The notes under the pieces are model-generated. The model worked only from the letters and a program-made list of their open reading frames with translations, made no database searches and had not been told where the DNA came from. A stretch of DNA of 64,000 nucleotides from Marinobacterium lacunae (GTDB lineage Bacteria > Pseudomonadota > Gammaproteobacteria > Pseudomonadales > Balneatricaceae): assembly GCF_000705555.1 (NCBI RefSeq), contig NZ_JMQN01000040.1, positions 248,001 to 312,000 of the forward strand, given 5' to 3'. Both the position numbers and the translations under genes were made by a program. Numbering within the stretch: position 1 is the first letter of the stretch; each line of letters begins with the position of its first letter. Shown piece after piece: positions 57,137 to 64,000 of the stretch.

Positions 57137-58672
57137 ATGAAGCAATCCTTACAGCTAAAAATCGGTCAGCAACTCACCATGACGCCGCAATTGCAGCAGG
57201 CTATTCGCTTGCTGCAACTTTCGACACTGGATCTACAGCAGGAGATCCAGCAGGCTCTGGAGAGCAATCCGCTGCTCGAAATTAGTGAAGAGGATTCAGA
57301 TCTGCCCGGCGATGAAGGTGACGAGCGAGGCGAGCCTGAGCAGACCTCTGGCAACTCCGATGAGCGAAGCGAACACTCAGAGAACGCGTCGGACGATTCC
57401 TATGACGACAGCGCCTCATACGAAGACACTGCCGAAGACAGCTGGAGCGAAGATATTCCGTCGGAGCTTACGACCGACAGCTCCTGGGATGACACTTTCC
57501 AGGCAGCCCCTTCCAGTAGCGTGTCGTCACGTGATGACGATTGGGAGCCAGGCGATAACGACACCCGGGACGAAACACTTCAAGACCACCTTATCTGGCA
57601 GCTTAATCTGACACCGATGAGCGATGCCGACCGCCTGGTCGCTGAAGCGATCATCGACGGCATAGAGCCTGATGGCTATCTGACCGTCAGCGCCGAAGAG
57701 CTGCTTGAGCAGTTTTGTCAGCAGTACCCCGAAGACTTCGCCGATTGTGAACTGGACGAGATCGAAGCGGTGCTGCACCGCGTTCAGCAGTTCGACCCAC
57801 CTGGCGTGGCGGCCCGAGACCTAAGTGAGTGCCTGGCGATACAGCTGCGCCAATTGCCACCAGACACCCCTTGGCTTAGCGAAGCGCTGAAGCTGGTTCA
57901 GGAACATCTCCAGCTGCTGGGCAATCACGACTACAAGACCCTTCTCAGAAGAATGAGGCTTAAAGAGGAGTCGCTTCAGGCGGTAATCCGTCTGATCCAG
58001 ACACTGAATCCCAAGCCTGGCGCCATGATCACGTCGAGCCAATCAGAGTATGTTATTCCCGACGTTGTGGTAACCAAGATCAAGGACGAGTGGATCGTCA
58101 ATCTCAACCCCGACGCTGCGCCACGCCTTCGCATCAACACACAGTACGCTGACCTTATCCGCCGGGCAGACAACAGTGCCGACAACAACTTTCTGAAGAA
58201 CCACCTGCAAGAGGCTCGCTGGTTCCTTAAGAGCCTACTGAGTCGAAATGACACCTTGCTCAAGGTAGCGACCGAGATCGTTAGCCGACAATCCGAGTTT
58301 CTGGAGCAAGGTGAAGAGGCGATGAAGCCGATGGTACTGCATGACATTGCAGAAGCGGTGGGTATGCATGAGTCGACCATTTCACGCGTCACGACCCAGA
58401 AGTACATGCACACTCCCCGTGGTATATTCGAACTGAAGTACTTTTTCTCCAGCCACGTCAGCACATCGGATGGCGGCGCAGCTTCATCGACAGCCATCCG
58501 GGCACTGATTAAAAAGCTGGTATCAGCGGAAAATCCGGCCAAGCCTCTTAGCGATAACAAGATTGCACAACTGCTGGATGAGCAAGGAATCAATGTCGCC
58601 AGGCGCACCATCGCCAAATATCGCGAAGCAATGGCGATTCCGCCTTCTAATGAGCGCAAGCGTCTGGTTTAA
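57137..58672 (+). CDS. rpoN: RNA polymerase sigma-54 factor
   Basis: A 511-residue alternative sigma factor for nitrogen, motility and stress genes. The Gln/Leu-rich region I (about 1-50) is followed by a long acidic region II (about 50-145) rich in Ser, Asp and Glu. A core-binding domain and the C-terminal RpoN box [10 protein letters not shown] that reads the -24 element complete it. It lies in the standard lptB-rpoN-hpf-ptsN order. Confidence 0.97.
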   Translation: MKQSLQLKIGQQLTMTPQLQQAIRLLQLSTLDLQQEIQQALESNPLLEISEEDSDLPGDEGDERGEPEQTSGNSDERSEHSENASDDSYDDSASYEDTAEDSWSEDIPSELTTDSSWDDTFQAAPSSSVSSRDDDWEPGDNDTRDETLQDHLIWQLNLTPMSDADRLVAEAIIDGIEPDGYLTVSAEELLEQFCQQYPEDFADCELDEIEAVLHRVQQFDPPGVAARDLSECLAIQLRQLPPDTPWLSEALKLVQEHLQLLGNHDYKTLLRRMRLKEESLQAVIRLIQTLNPKPGAMITSSQSEYVIPDVVVTKIKDEWIVNLNPDAAPRLRINTQYADLIRRADNSADNNFLKNHLQEARWFLKSLLSRNDTLLKVATEIVSRQSEFLEQGEEAMKPMVLHDIAEAVGMHESTISRVTTQKYMHTPRGIFELKYFFSSHVSTSDGGAASSTAIRALIKKLVSAENPAKPLSDNKIAQLLDEQGINVARRTIAKYREAMAIPPSNERKRLV

Positions 58673-58723
58673 TTGAAGTGGAGAAGCACGATACAAAAGC
58701 GTGCAACGACGAGGAGAAAACGT

Positions 58724-59014
58724 ATGCAGATCAACATTACTGGCCATCATGTCGAACTGACTGAAGCGCTTAACGACTATGTCCGCTCAAAGTTTGACAA
58801 GCTGGAGCGCCATTTTGACAACATCACCAATGCCCAGGTGACCCTCAGCGTTGAGAAGCAGCGTCAGCAGGCAGAAGCCGACGTCCACATTGCCGGCGGA
58901 CAGATCTTTGCCACACACGAGCACGACGACATGTATGCTGCGATCGACGGACTGATCGACAAGCTTGATCGCCAGATCATCAAACACAAGGAAAAGATGA
59001 AAGCACACAAATAA
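58724..59014 (+). CDS. hpf: Ribosome hibernation-promoting factor
   Basis: A 96-residue short HPF that helps ribosomes form inactive dimers in stationary phase. The N-terminus MQINITGHHVELTEAL and the KLERHFDNI segment are typical. ATG 58724 has GAGGAGA nearby; a 17-residue upstream extension lacks support. Confidence 0.94.
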   Translation: MQINITGHHVELTEALNDYVRSKFDKLERHFDNITNAQVTLSVEKQRQQAEADVHIAGGQIFATHEHDDMYAAIDGLIDKLDRQIIKHKEKMKAHK

Positions 59015-59035
59015 ACTGGAAACTCCTGTCAAATA

Positions 59036-59503
59036 ATGAACTTAACCGAACTGCTGACCGAATCGCGCACACTCTGTCATACCGATATCGTCAGCAAGAA
59101 ACGAGCACTGGAGCTGGCCAGCGAGACTCTCGCCGGCCAGCCCGGCGCTCCGGCAACCGAACAAATTTTCAGCGGTCTTCTCAACCGCGAGCGCCTTGGC
59201 AGCACCGGTATCGGTGACGGCGTCGCGATCCCCCATTGTCGTCTCGCCGATTGCCATCAGGCCATGGCGCTACTGATGACATTGGCGACACCAATAGACT
59301 TCGATGCGATCGACAATCGTCCTGTCGATCTGCTCTGCGTGTTACTGGTACCCGAAGATGGCGCCGAAGAGCATCTGCAAACGCTTGCGGGGCTTGCAGA
59401 ACTCTTCAGCCAGGCGGACGTCCGCGAACAGTTGAGATCCTGCGAACAGGCAGCACAACTGTATCAGAGCGCACACGAACTGGCCGACGCTCAAAGGGCA
59501 TGA
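59036..59503 (+). CDS. ptsN: PTS IIA-Ntr component
   Basis: A 155-residue EIIA-type protein of the nitrogen PTS. The phosphate-accepting His is H67 in GVAIPHCRL. It receives phosphate from NPr and regulates potassium uptake, nitrogen and stress responses rather than sugar transport. It overlaps rapZ by 4 bp. Confidence 0.94.
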   Translation: MNLTELLTESRTLCHTDIVSKKRALELASETLAGQPGAPATEQIFSGLLNRERLGSTGIGDGVAIPHCRLADCHQAMALLMTLATPIDFDAIDNRPVDLLCVLLVPEDGAEEHLQTLAGLAELFSQADVREQLRSCEQAAQLYQSAHELADAQRA

Positions 59504-60360
59504 TGAAACTGGTCGTGATCAGCGGCCGGTCAGGCTCAGGCAAGAGTACCGCTCTCCAGGCACTTGAGGATGTCGGCTTTTACTGCATCGACAACCTCCC
59601 CGCCCGCTTGCTACCTGACTTGATCGATCAGATGCTCGGGGATCCCGAGCATCCCGACCAGCTAGCCGTCAGTATCGACGCCCGCAACCTGGTCAGCAAT
59701 CTGCACGCTTTTCCCGGTATCATTCAGACACTCTCGATCCGTAAGGATCTCAGCTGTGAAATCCTTTACCTTGATGCAGCCGAGCCCACGCTGATCAAGC
59801 GCTACAGTGCCACCCGACGCAAACACCCCTTGTCTGACAGCCAATCAGGGCTGCGCGAAGCGATCGAATACGAGCGTACCCTGCTGGAAGGAATCGCCAG
59901 TCTTGCGGATATTCGTGTCGACACCACACGCCTTAGCCTCTATGAGTTACGCGATACCATCAAGTTACGCATTGCACAGAGAAGTGAACAAACGCTCTCC
60001 GTTCAATTTGAATCCTTCGGCTTCAAACATGGCGTACCGCTTGATGTCGATTTCACGTTCGATGTTCGCATGCTGCCCAACCCATACTGGGTACCCGAGC
60101 TGCGTCAGTTCACCGGTCGTGAGCAGGAGGTAATCGCCTTCCTTGAGAAGTCCCCCGAAGTAGAAGAGATGGTGGCCGACATCCGCGATTTTCTGGAGCG
60201 CTGGATCCCCCACTTCCGCCGCAACAATCGCAGCTACGTCACCGTCGGCATAGGGTGTACAGGCGGGCAGCATCGATCGGTTTATATTGCCGAGCGTCTC
60301 GCTGGTCATTTCAGCCAACTTATGGATAATGTCCATGTTCGCCATCGCGAACTGACCTAA
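59500..60360 (+). CDS. rapZ: RNase adapter protein RapZ
   Basis: A 286-residue protein. A P-loop GRSGSGKS (9-16) and Walker B lie in the N-terminal half; the C-terminal half carries GCTGGQHRSV, which in E. coli binds glucosamine-6-phosphate and the sRNAs GlmY/GlmZ. It guides RNase E to GlmZ to tune glmS. The gene starts inside the ptsN stop (ATGATG), so either Met is possible. Confidence 0.95.
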   Translation: MMKLVVISGRSGSGKSTALQALEDVGFYCIDNLPARLLPDLIDQMLGDPEHPDQLAVSIDARNLVSNLHAFPGIIQTLSIRKDLSCEILYLDAAEPTLIKRYSATRRKHPLSDSQSGLREAIEYERTLLEGIASLADIRVDTTRLSLYELRDTIKLRIAQRSEQTLSVQFESFGFKHGVPLDVDFTFDVRMLPNPYWVPELRQFTGREQEVIAFLEKSPEVEEMVADIRDFLERWIPHFRRNNRSYVTVGIGCTGGQHRSVYIAERLAGHFSQLMDNVHVRHRELT

Positions 60361-60387
60361 CCCCCTCGCTCGACCCTAGGGAAGCCG

Positions 60388-60657
60388 ATGATCGAGAAGC
60401 AGCTGACAATAATCAACAAACTCGGCCTGCATGCCCGGGCCGCAGCTAAATTGATCAATACAACCGGCCACTACTCCAGCGATATCAAGATCGATAAGCA
60501 GGGCCGCGTGGTGGACGGAAAAAGTATCATGGCCGTTATGATGCTTGCCGCTTCAAAAGGTACCGACCTTGTCTTTCGCATTGAAGGTGAAGACGAAGAG
60601 GAAGCGATGAGTGCCATCGAGACCCTTATTAACAACCGCTTTGACGAGGCGGAATAG
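60388..60657 (+). CDS. ptsO: Phosphocarrier protein NPr
   Basis: An 89-residue HPr-like phosphocarrier. The phosphorylated His is H15 in KLGLHARAAAKL. No Ser46 regulatory HPr-kinase motif context is evident. It passes phosphate from EI-Ntr to PtsN and completes the rpoN nitrogen-PTS cluster. Confidence 0.95.
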   Translation: MIEKQLTIINKLGLHARAAAKLINTTGHYSSDIKIDKQGRVVDGKSIMAVMMLAASKGTDLVFRIEGEDEEEAMSAIETLINNRFDEAE

Positions 60658-60726
60658 AGCCACAGCCTTCTCGCCGCTATACTTTCCGTTATACCCTGCC
60701 ACCCTTACTTGAGCGATCGTTGCCGC

Positions 60727-62079
60727 ATGAGCTCCCAACAGGACAACACCAGTCGTCTCGATGTTCTAAGCAATGCGCTCGACAGCAGTGAGATTCGTCA
60801 GCTCAAGTACATGCTCAACAAGGGGCTCAGACCGGTCGAAGCCGCCAAACTGCTGGAGAAGTCGCCGCCCAAAGAGCGCCAGCTGCTCTGGAACCTGCTC
60901 AACAAGGAGAACGAGGGTAAAATCCTCCAACACCTTGGTGACGATATTCAGACCGACATTCTAAGCCGCATGGATCCCAGCGAACTGCTGATGGTCACCG
61001 AAGGCCTCGATTCTGACGATATGGCCGACATGCTGCAACAGCTCCCCGACCGGGTGATGAAAGAGCTGCTGCGCATCATGGACAAGCAGAATCGCAAGCG
61101 TGTCGAAAAGCTGCTGTCCTACCCGGAAGATACCGCTGGCGGCCTGATGAATACGGATACGGTGACCATCAGGCCGGATATCACAGTGGAAACCGTGTTA
61201 CGTTATCTCAGGCGTCATAGCGAGATTCCGCATACGACCGACAGCCTGTTCGTGGTCAGCCGTAAGGACTCCTTTATCGGCACGCTACCACTGAGCCGAT
61301 TGCTCACCTCGGATCCGCAGGTCATGGTCCGCGAAATCATGCAAACCGAGCTCAAGGCCATACCGGCGGACATGCCGGAGCAGGAGGTTGCCCGCCTGTT
61401 CGAGGATGAAGATCTGGTATCGGCGCCAGTGGTGGATGATCACGGCAAACTGCTTGGCCGTGTCACCATAGACGATGTGGTTGACGTCATTCGTGAAGAC
61501 GCCGACCACTCGCTGATGAGCATGGCAGGCCTTGATGATGACGAAGACACCTTCGCACCGGCCCTGCGCACAACGCGTCGGCGCGCGCTCTGGCTAGGCA
61601 TAAACCTGATCACGGCCTTTATCGCATCGGCCGTTATCGGCTTGTTCGAAAACACGCTGGAGCAGGTCGTAGCGCTGGCGGTCTTGATGCCGATCGTTGC
61701 CTCCATGGGTGGCATTGCCGGCAGCCAGACACTGACACTGGTTATTCGAGGTCAGGCGCTAGGGCAGATAGAACGCAGCAATATTGGCTGGCTATTCAAT
61801 CGCGAGCTGATATCAGGCGCATTGAACGGTACTCTATGGGCACTGGTTGTCGCGCTAGTTGCCGTGCTCTGGTTCAACGATATCACCGTCGGCATCGTCA
61901 TTGCCCTGGCTATCGTGATCAATCTTCTGGCCGGCGCCATGGCCGGCACACTTTTACCCATGGCTCTCAAAAGCGCAGGTATAGACCCGGCTCTGGCCGG
62001 TGGTGTGCTGCTGACAACGATCACCGACGTCGTCGGTTTCTTTGCATTCTTGGGTCTTGCGACCCTGTTTTACGGTTGA
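60727..62079 (+). CDS. mgtE: Magnesium transporter MgtE
   Basis: A 450-residue Mg2+ channel. An N-terminal regulatory domain (about 30-130), two CBS domains (about 135-260) that bind Mg2+ and gate the pore, and five TM helices (about 290-450; GIAGSQTLTLVIRG and LLAGAMAGTLLP pore segments) follow in order. ATG 60727 is likely, though an in-frame TTG at 60709 cannot be excluded. Confidence 0.92.
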   Translation: MSSQQDNTSRLDVLSNALDSSEIRQLKYMLNKGLRPVEAAKLLEKSPPKERQLLWNLLNKENEGKILQHLGDDIQTDILSRMDPSELLMVTEGLDSDDMADMLQQLPDRVMKELLRIMDKQNRKRVEKLLSYPEDTAGGLMNTDTVTIRPDITVETVLRYLRRHSEIPHTTDSLFVVSRKDSFIGTLPLSRLLTSDPQVMVREIMQTELKAIPADMPEQEVARLFEDEDLVSAPVVDDHGKLLGRVTIDDVVDVIREDADHSLMSMAGLDDDEDTFAPALRTTRRRALWLGINLITAFIASAVIGLFENTLEQVVALAVLMPIVASMGGIAGSQTLTLVIRGQALGQIERSNIGWLFNRELISGALNGTLWALVVALVAVLWFNDITVGIVIALAIVINLLAGAMAGTLLPMALKSAGIDPALAGGVLLTTITDVVGFFAFLGLATLFYG

Positions 62080-62083
62080 AACA

Positions 62084-62608
62084 ATGAGCGAATTCGAACA
62101 CCAATCGGGGCTGGACCCTGACGAAGAACTGGGGCCAAGCCGCAGTCAGATTAAACGCGACATGGAAGCGCTTCAGGAGCTGGGCAGGCGTATTACAGAG
62201 CTTCGTCCCGACCAACAGGCCCAGGTACCAATGGATGAACGCCTGGCCACTGCGGTCGCGGAGATGCGACGGATAACGGCTCACGGTGCGCGAAAAAGGC
62301 ACTTACAGTTTATCGGCAAGTTGATGCGCACCGCCGACGCCGACGCCATTCGCGAGGTAATCGAGCGCTTTGACTCGGCCTCTGCCGCCCACAACCAGCA
62401 TTTTCACGCCCTGGAACAGTGGCGCGAACGCCTGATTGCAGGCGGCAACGAGGAGCTGCAGAGCTATATCGACGCCCATCCTGAGGCCGACATTCAACAT
62501 CTGCGACAGCTGGTCCGTAATGCTCAGAAAGAGCGCAAGGAGGAAAAGCCGCCTGCGCAGGCGCGCAAGCTCTTCCGCTACCTGCGTGACATCAGCGAAC
62601 AGGCCTGA
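62084..62608 (+). CDS. darP: Ribosome biogenesis factor DarP (YjgA)
   Basis: A 174-residue DUF615 helical protein that binds late 50S precursors in E. coli. The family start (GPSRSQIKRDMEALQELG) and RKRHLQFIGKLMR region are clear. ATG 62084 begins a typical acidic N-terminus; the upstream extension overlaps mgtE. Confidence 0.92.
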   Translation: MSEFEHQSGLDPDEELGPSRSQIKRDMEALQELGRRITELRPDQQAQVPMDERLATAVAEMRRITAHGARKRHLQFIGKLMRTADADAIREVIERFDSASAAHNQHFHALEQWRERLIAGGNEELQSYIDAHPEADIQHLRQLVRNAQKERKEEKPPAQARKLFRYLRDISEQA

Positions 62609-62620
62609 TTAAACACCCGC

Positions 62621-63457
62621 CTATCGCCAGCTATCGCGCCGATGCTGCCAAACCGGCATGTCGGCGCGTAGCTGTTTGACCTTGTCCAGATTCACATCTG
62701 CGACAACCACACCCTCACCCCACTCGTGACACCCGAGCACTTTCCCCCAGGGATCGATAATCATCGAGTGCCCCCAGGTTTCGCGCTTCGGGCTATGCAC
62801 ACCGCCCTGACCCGCCCCCAGGCAGTAGCACTGGTTTTCAATGGCTCGCGCTCGCAGCAACACTTCCCAGTGAGCCTCACCTGTCACCTTGGTAAAGGCA
62901 GCAGGTACCAACAGTATCTCGGCACCCAAGTCTCGCAAACGCTGATAGTGCGCCGGAAAGCGCAAATCGTAACAGATGCTCAGACCGAGTTTGCCAACAG
63001 GCGAATCAACGACAACCACGTCCTCGCCCGGTTCGAACCGCTCCGACTCACGGTAGCTCGACAGCGCATCCCCCACATCCACATCGAACAGGTGCCGCTT
63101 GTCATAGGAGGCGGCGACTGCCCCCCCGTCATCGACCACCAGCAACCGACTGCGTACCCTACCGTCTTCGATTTTGGATCCATCGGGCCTAAGCAGAGCC
63201 GGCGTACTGCCTGCAACCAGCCAAATACCGTACGCTTTGGCCTGGGCCGCCAGCCAGTTGGAGAGACGTCCGTGCAACAACTCCTCTTCAGCCAGCGCGC
63301 GTATCTGACCGCTTTCGATCAGCGCAAAGTTTTCCGGCATAACCGCGAGCCGAGCGCCCTGGCTGGCAGCCTGAGCAATCAACTCTCCGGCCTGAGCCAG
63401 GTTGGCTTCGGTATCCTTGCTGGACACCATTTGGATTACCGCCACTTTTTCAGCCAT
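62621..63457 (-). CDS. Carbon-nitrogen hydrolase (Nit family)
   Basis: A 278-residue nitrilase-superfamily amidase. The catalytic triad is E42 (MPENFAL), K120 (YDKRHLFDVD) and C162 (SICYDLRFP). It is closest to the Nit1/Nit2 and omega-amidase branch, which repairs deaminated glutathione or hydrolyses ketoglutaramate. It shares a base with the start of the gene and downstream side of yhdP, the usual yhdP-nit order. Confidence 0.9.
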   Translation of the reverse strand: MAEKVAVIQMVSSKDTEANLAQAGELIAQAASQGARLAVMPENFALIESGQIRALAEEELLHGRLSNWLAAQAKAYGIWLVAGSTPALLRPDGSKIEDGRVRSRLLVVDDGGAVAASYDKRHLFDVDVGDALSSYRESERFEPGEDVVVVDSPVGKLGLSICYDLRFPAHYQRLRDLGAEILLVPAAFTKVTGEAHWEVLLRARAIENQCYCLGAGQGGVHSPKRETWGHSMIIDPWGKVLGCHEWGEGVVVADVNLDKVKQLRADMPVWQHRRDSWR

Positions 63458-64000
63458 CAGGGCGTCTCCTTCTGTGCTGCTGCCGGTGTCTGCAGCTCAA
63501 CCTGCGGATCACCCCAGTCACCGGAAATTCGATATTTCAGTGTCGTCACTTTCTCAAGCTTATCGCCGATCAGCTTGTCGATCAGGAACACCGCGCCTGC
63601 CACCTGAGGCGCACCCAATAAAACAGCGGCAAAGGGCACATTACTGGCCAATGGCAGTACCACCTCCATCTCCTTGTCTACCGTTTCATCGACGAGGTTC
63701 AGAGTGCCGCTGGCTTTAAGATTAGCCGAAGGGCCTTCCATGATTAGCGGATCCACAGTGCGCGCGATACCCTTTGCTATATCGTAGCGTCCTTCGAGGC
63801 GATCAAAAGCAACACCCTTCTTGAACAGATCGGAGAAATCGAGCCTCAAACGGCGGCCCAACGAGTTGAAATTCAGAATACCTAATACACGGAGCAGGTT
63901 GGCGCTGTTACCCGATTCAATCAGCCGTCCATCCTTGAATTTAAACCCCAAAGCACCGCCAAGATTCGCCGCCTTGATCGACCAGGGAGCCCCGGACCAC
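63457..64000 (-). CDS. yhdP: YhdP family AsmA-like protein (C-terminal part)
   Basis: Partial: the reading frame stays open to the right edge of the window, so only the last 180 residues are seen. The end of the long beta-rich lipid-transfer protein YhdP is recognisable by LRLDFSDLFKKGVAFDRLEG and LPLASNVPFAAVLLGAPQVAGAVFLIDKL. YhdP, TamB and YdbH carry phospholipids to the outer membrane. The stop overlaps the start of the nitrilase gene by one base. Confidence 0.88.
   Translation of the reverse strand, partial: WSGAPWSIKAANLGGALGFKFKDGRLIESGNSANLLRVLGILNFNSLGRRLRLDFSDLFKKGVAFDRLEGRYDIAKGIARTVDPLIMEGPSANLKASGTLNLVDETVDKEMEVVLPLASNVPFAAVLLGAPQVAGAVFLIDKLIGDKLEKVTTLKYRISGDWGDPQVELQTPAAAQKETP

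Overview
The window looks like chromosome from a marine gammaproteobacterium of the Oceanospirillales/Pseudomonadales type. The evidence is a set of conserved gene blocks: mlaFEDCB-ibaG-murA-hisG-hisD, a divergent kdsD-kdsC-lptC-lptA-lptB-rpoN-hpf-ptsN-rapZ-ptsO-mgtE block, yhdP-nit and fxsA-groES-groEL. A short-form HisG, an AcuI-type acrylyl-CoA reductase and a nitrate-sensor-like chemoreceptor fit the same picture. The genus is not determined from the sequence. No tRNA, rRNA, CRISPR array or prophage was seen. The one clear mobile element is a group II intron.

Layout. 1-7 kb: a DnaT-like protein, purU, an AMP/thymidine phosphorylase-like gene fused in an operon to a PRPP-synthetase-like gene, nfsA, a small possible ribbon-helix-helix protein, a CobW GTPase and a cold-shock protein. 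7.2-8.0 kb: a gene-poor stretch with GntR-type palindromes. 8-19 kb: a NIT-domain chemoreceptor, YgiQ, MtgA, two diguanylate cyclases (one paired with a periplasmic binding protein), and a MocR regulator divergent from a DUF1127 gene with repeated sites between them. 19-25 kb: cytochrome c, class I fumarase, a UbiA-family protein, TrhP/YegQ, ThpR and a coiled-coil membrane protein. 25.4-30.6 kb: groES-groEL with a group II intron of about 3.16 kb inside the groEL stop codon. 30.8-36.6 kb: FxsA, an SDR reductase, an AmpG-like permease, a Fur-box-preceded Cys-rich small protein, YajQ, a PanE-like reductase and PPK2. 36.6-42.2 kb: a cobalamin region (riboswitch, BtuB, PduO-type adenosyltransferase, BtuF) with a twin-CX3C periplasmic protein and an HDOD protein between. 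42.3-44.2 kb: AcuI divergent from a GntR/FadR regulator with two matching operators. 44.3-64 kb: envelope and housekeeping genes (YhcB, Nif3, DegS, His, MurA, Mla, Kds/Lpt, RpoN-PTSNtr, MgtE, DarP, nitrilase, YhdP).

How it works together. The Mla, Lpt, Kds, MurA, DegS and YhdP genes build and maintain the outer membrane. RpoN, Hpf, PtsN, RapZ and NPr form the nitrogen-PTS cluster. The cobalamin genes bring in and adenosylate B12 under riboswitch control.

Most notable feature. The group II intron starts with the G of the groEL TAG stop. Its best EBS1 candidate (UACAUC) matches the last six exon bases exactly. Precise excision would restore a TAA stop and place groEL directly upstream of its own terminator. 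The intron also carries an extra small reading frame behind the maturase and an unusually long 5' segment.
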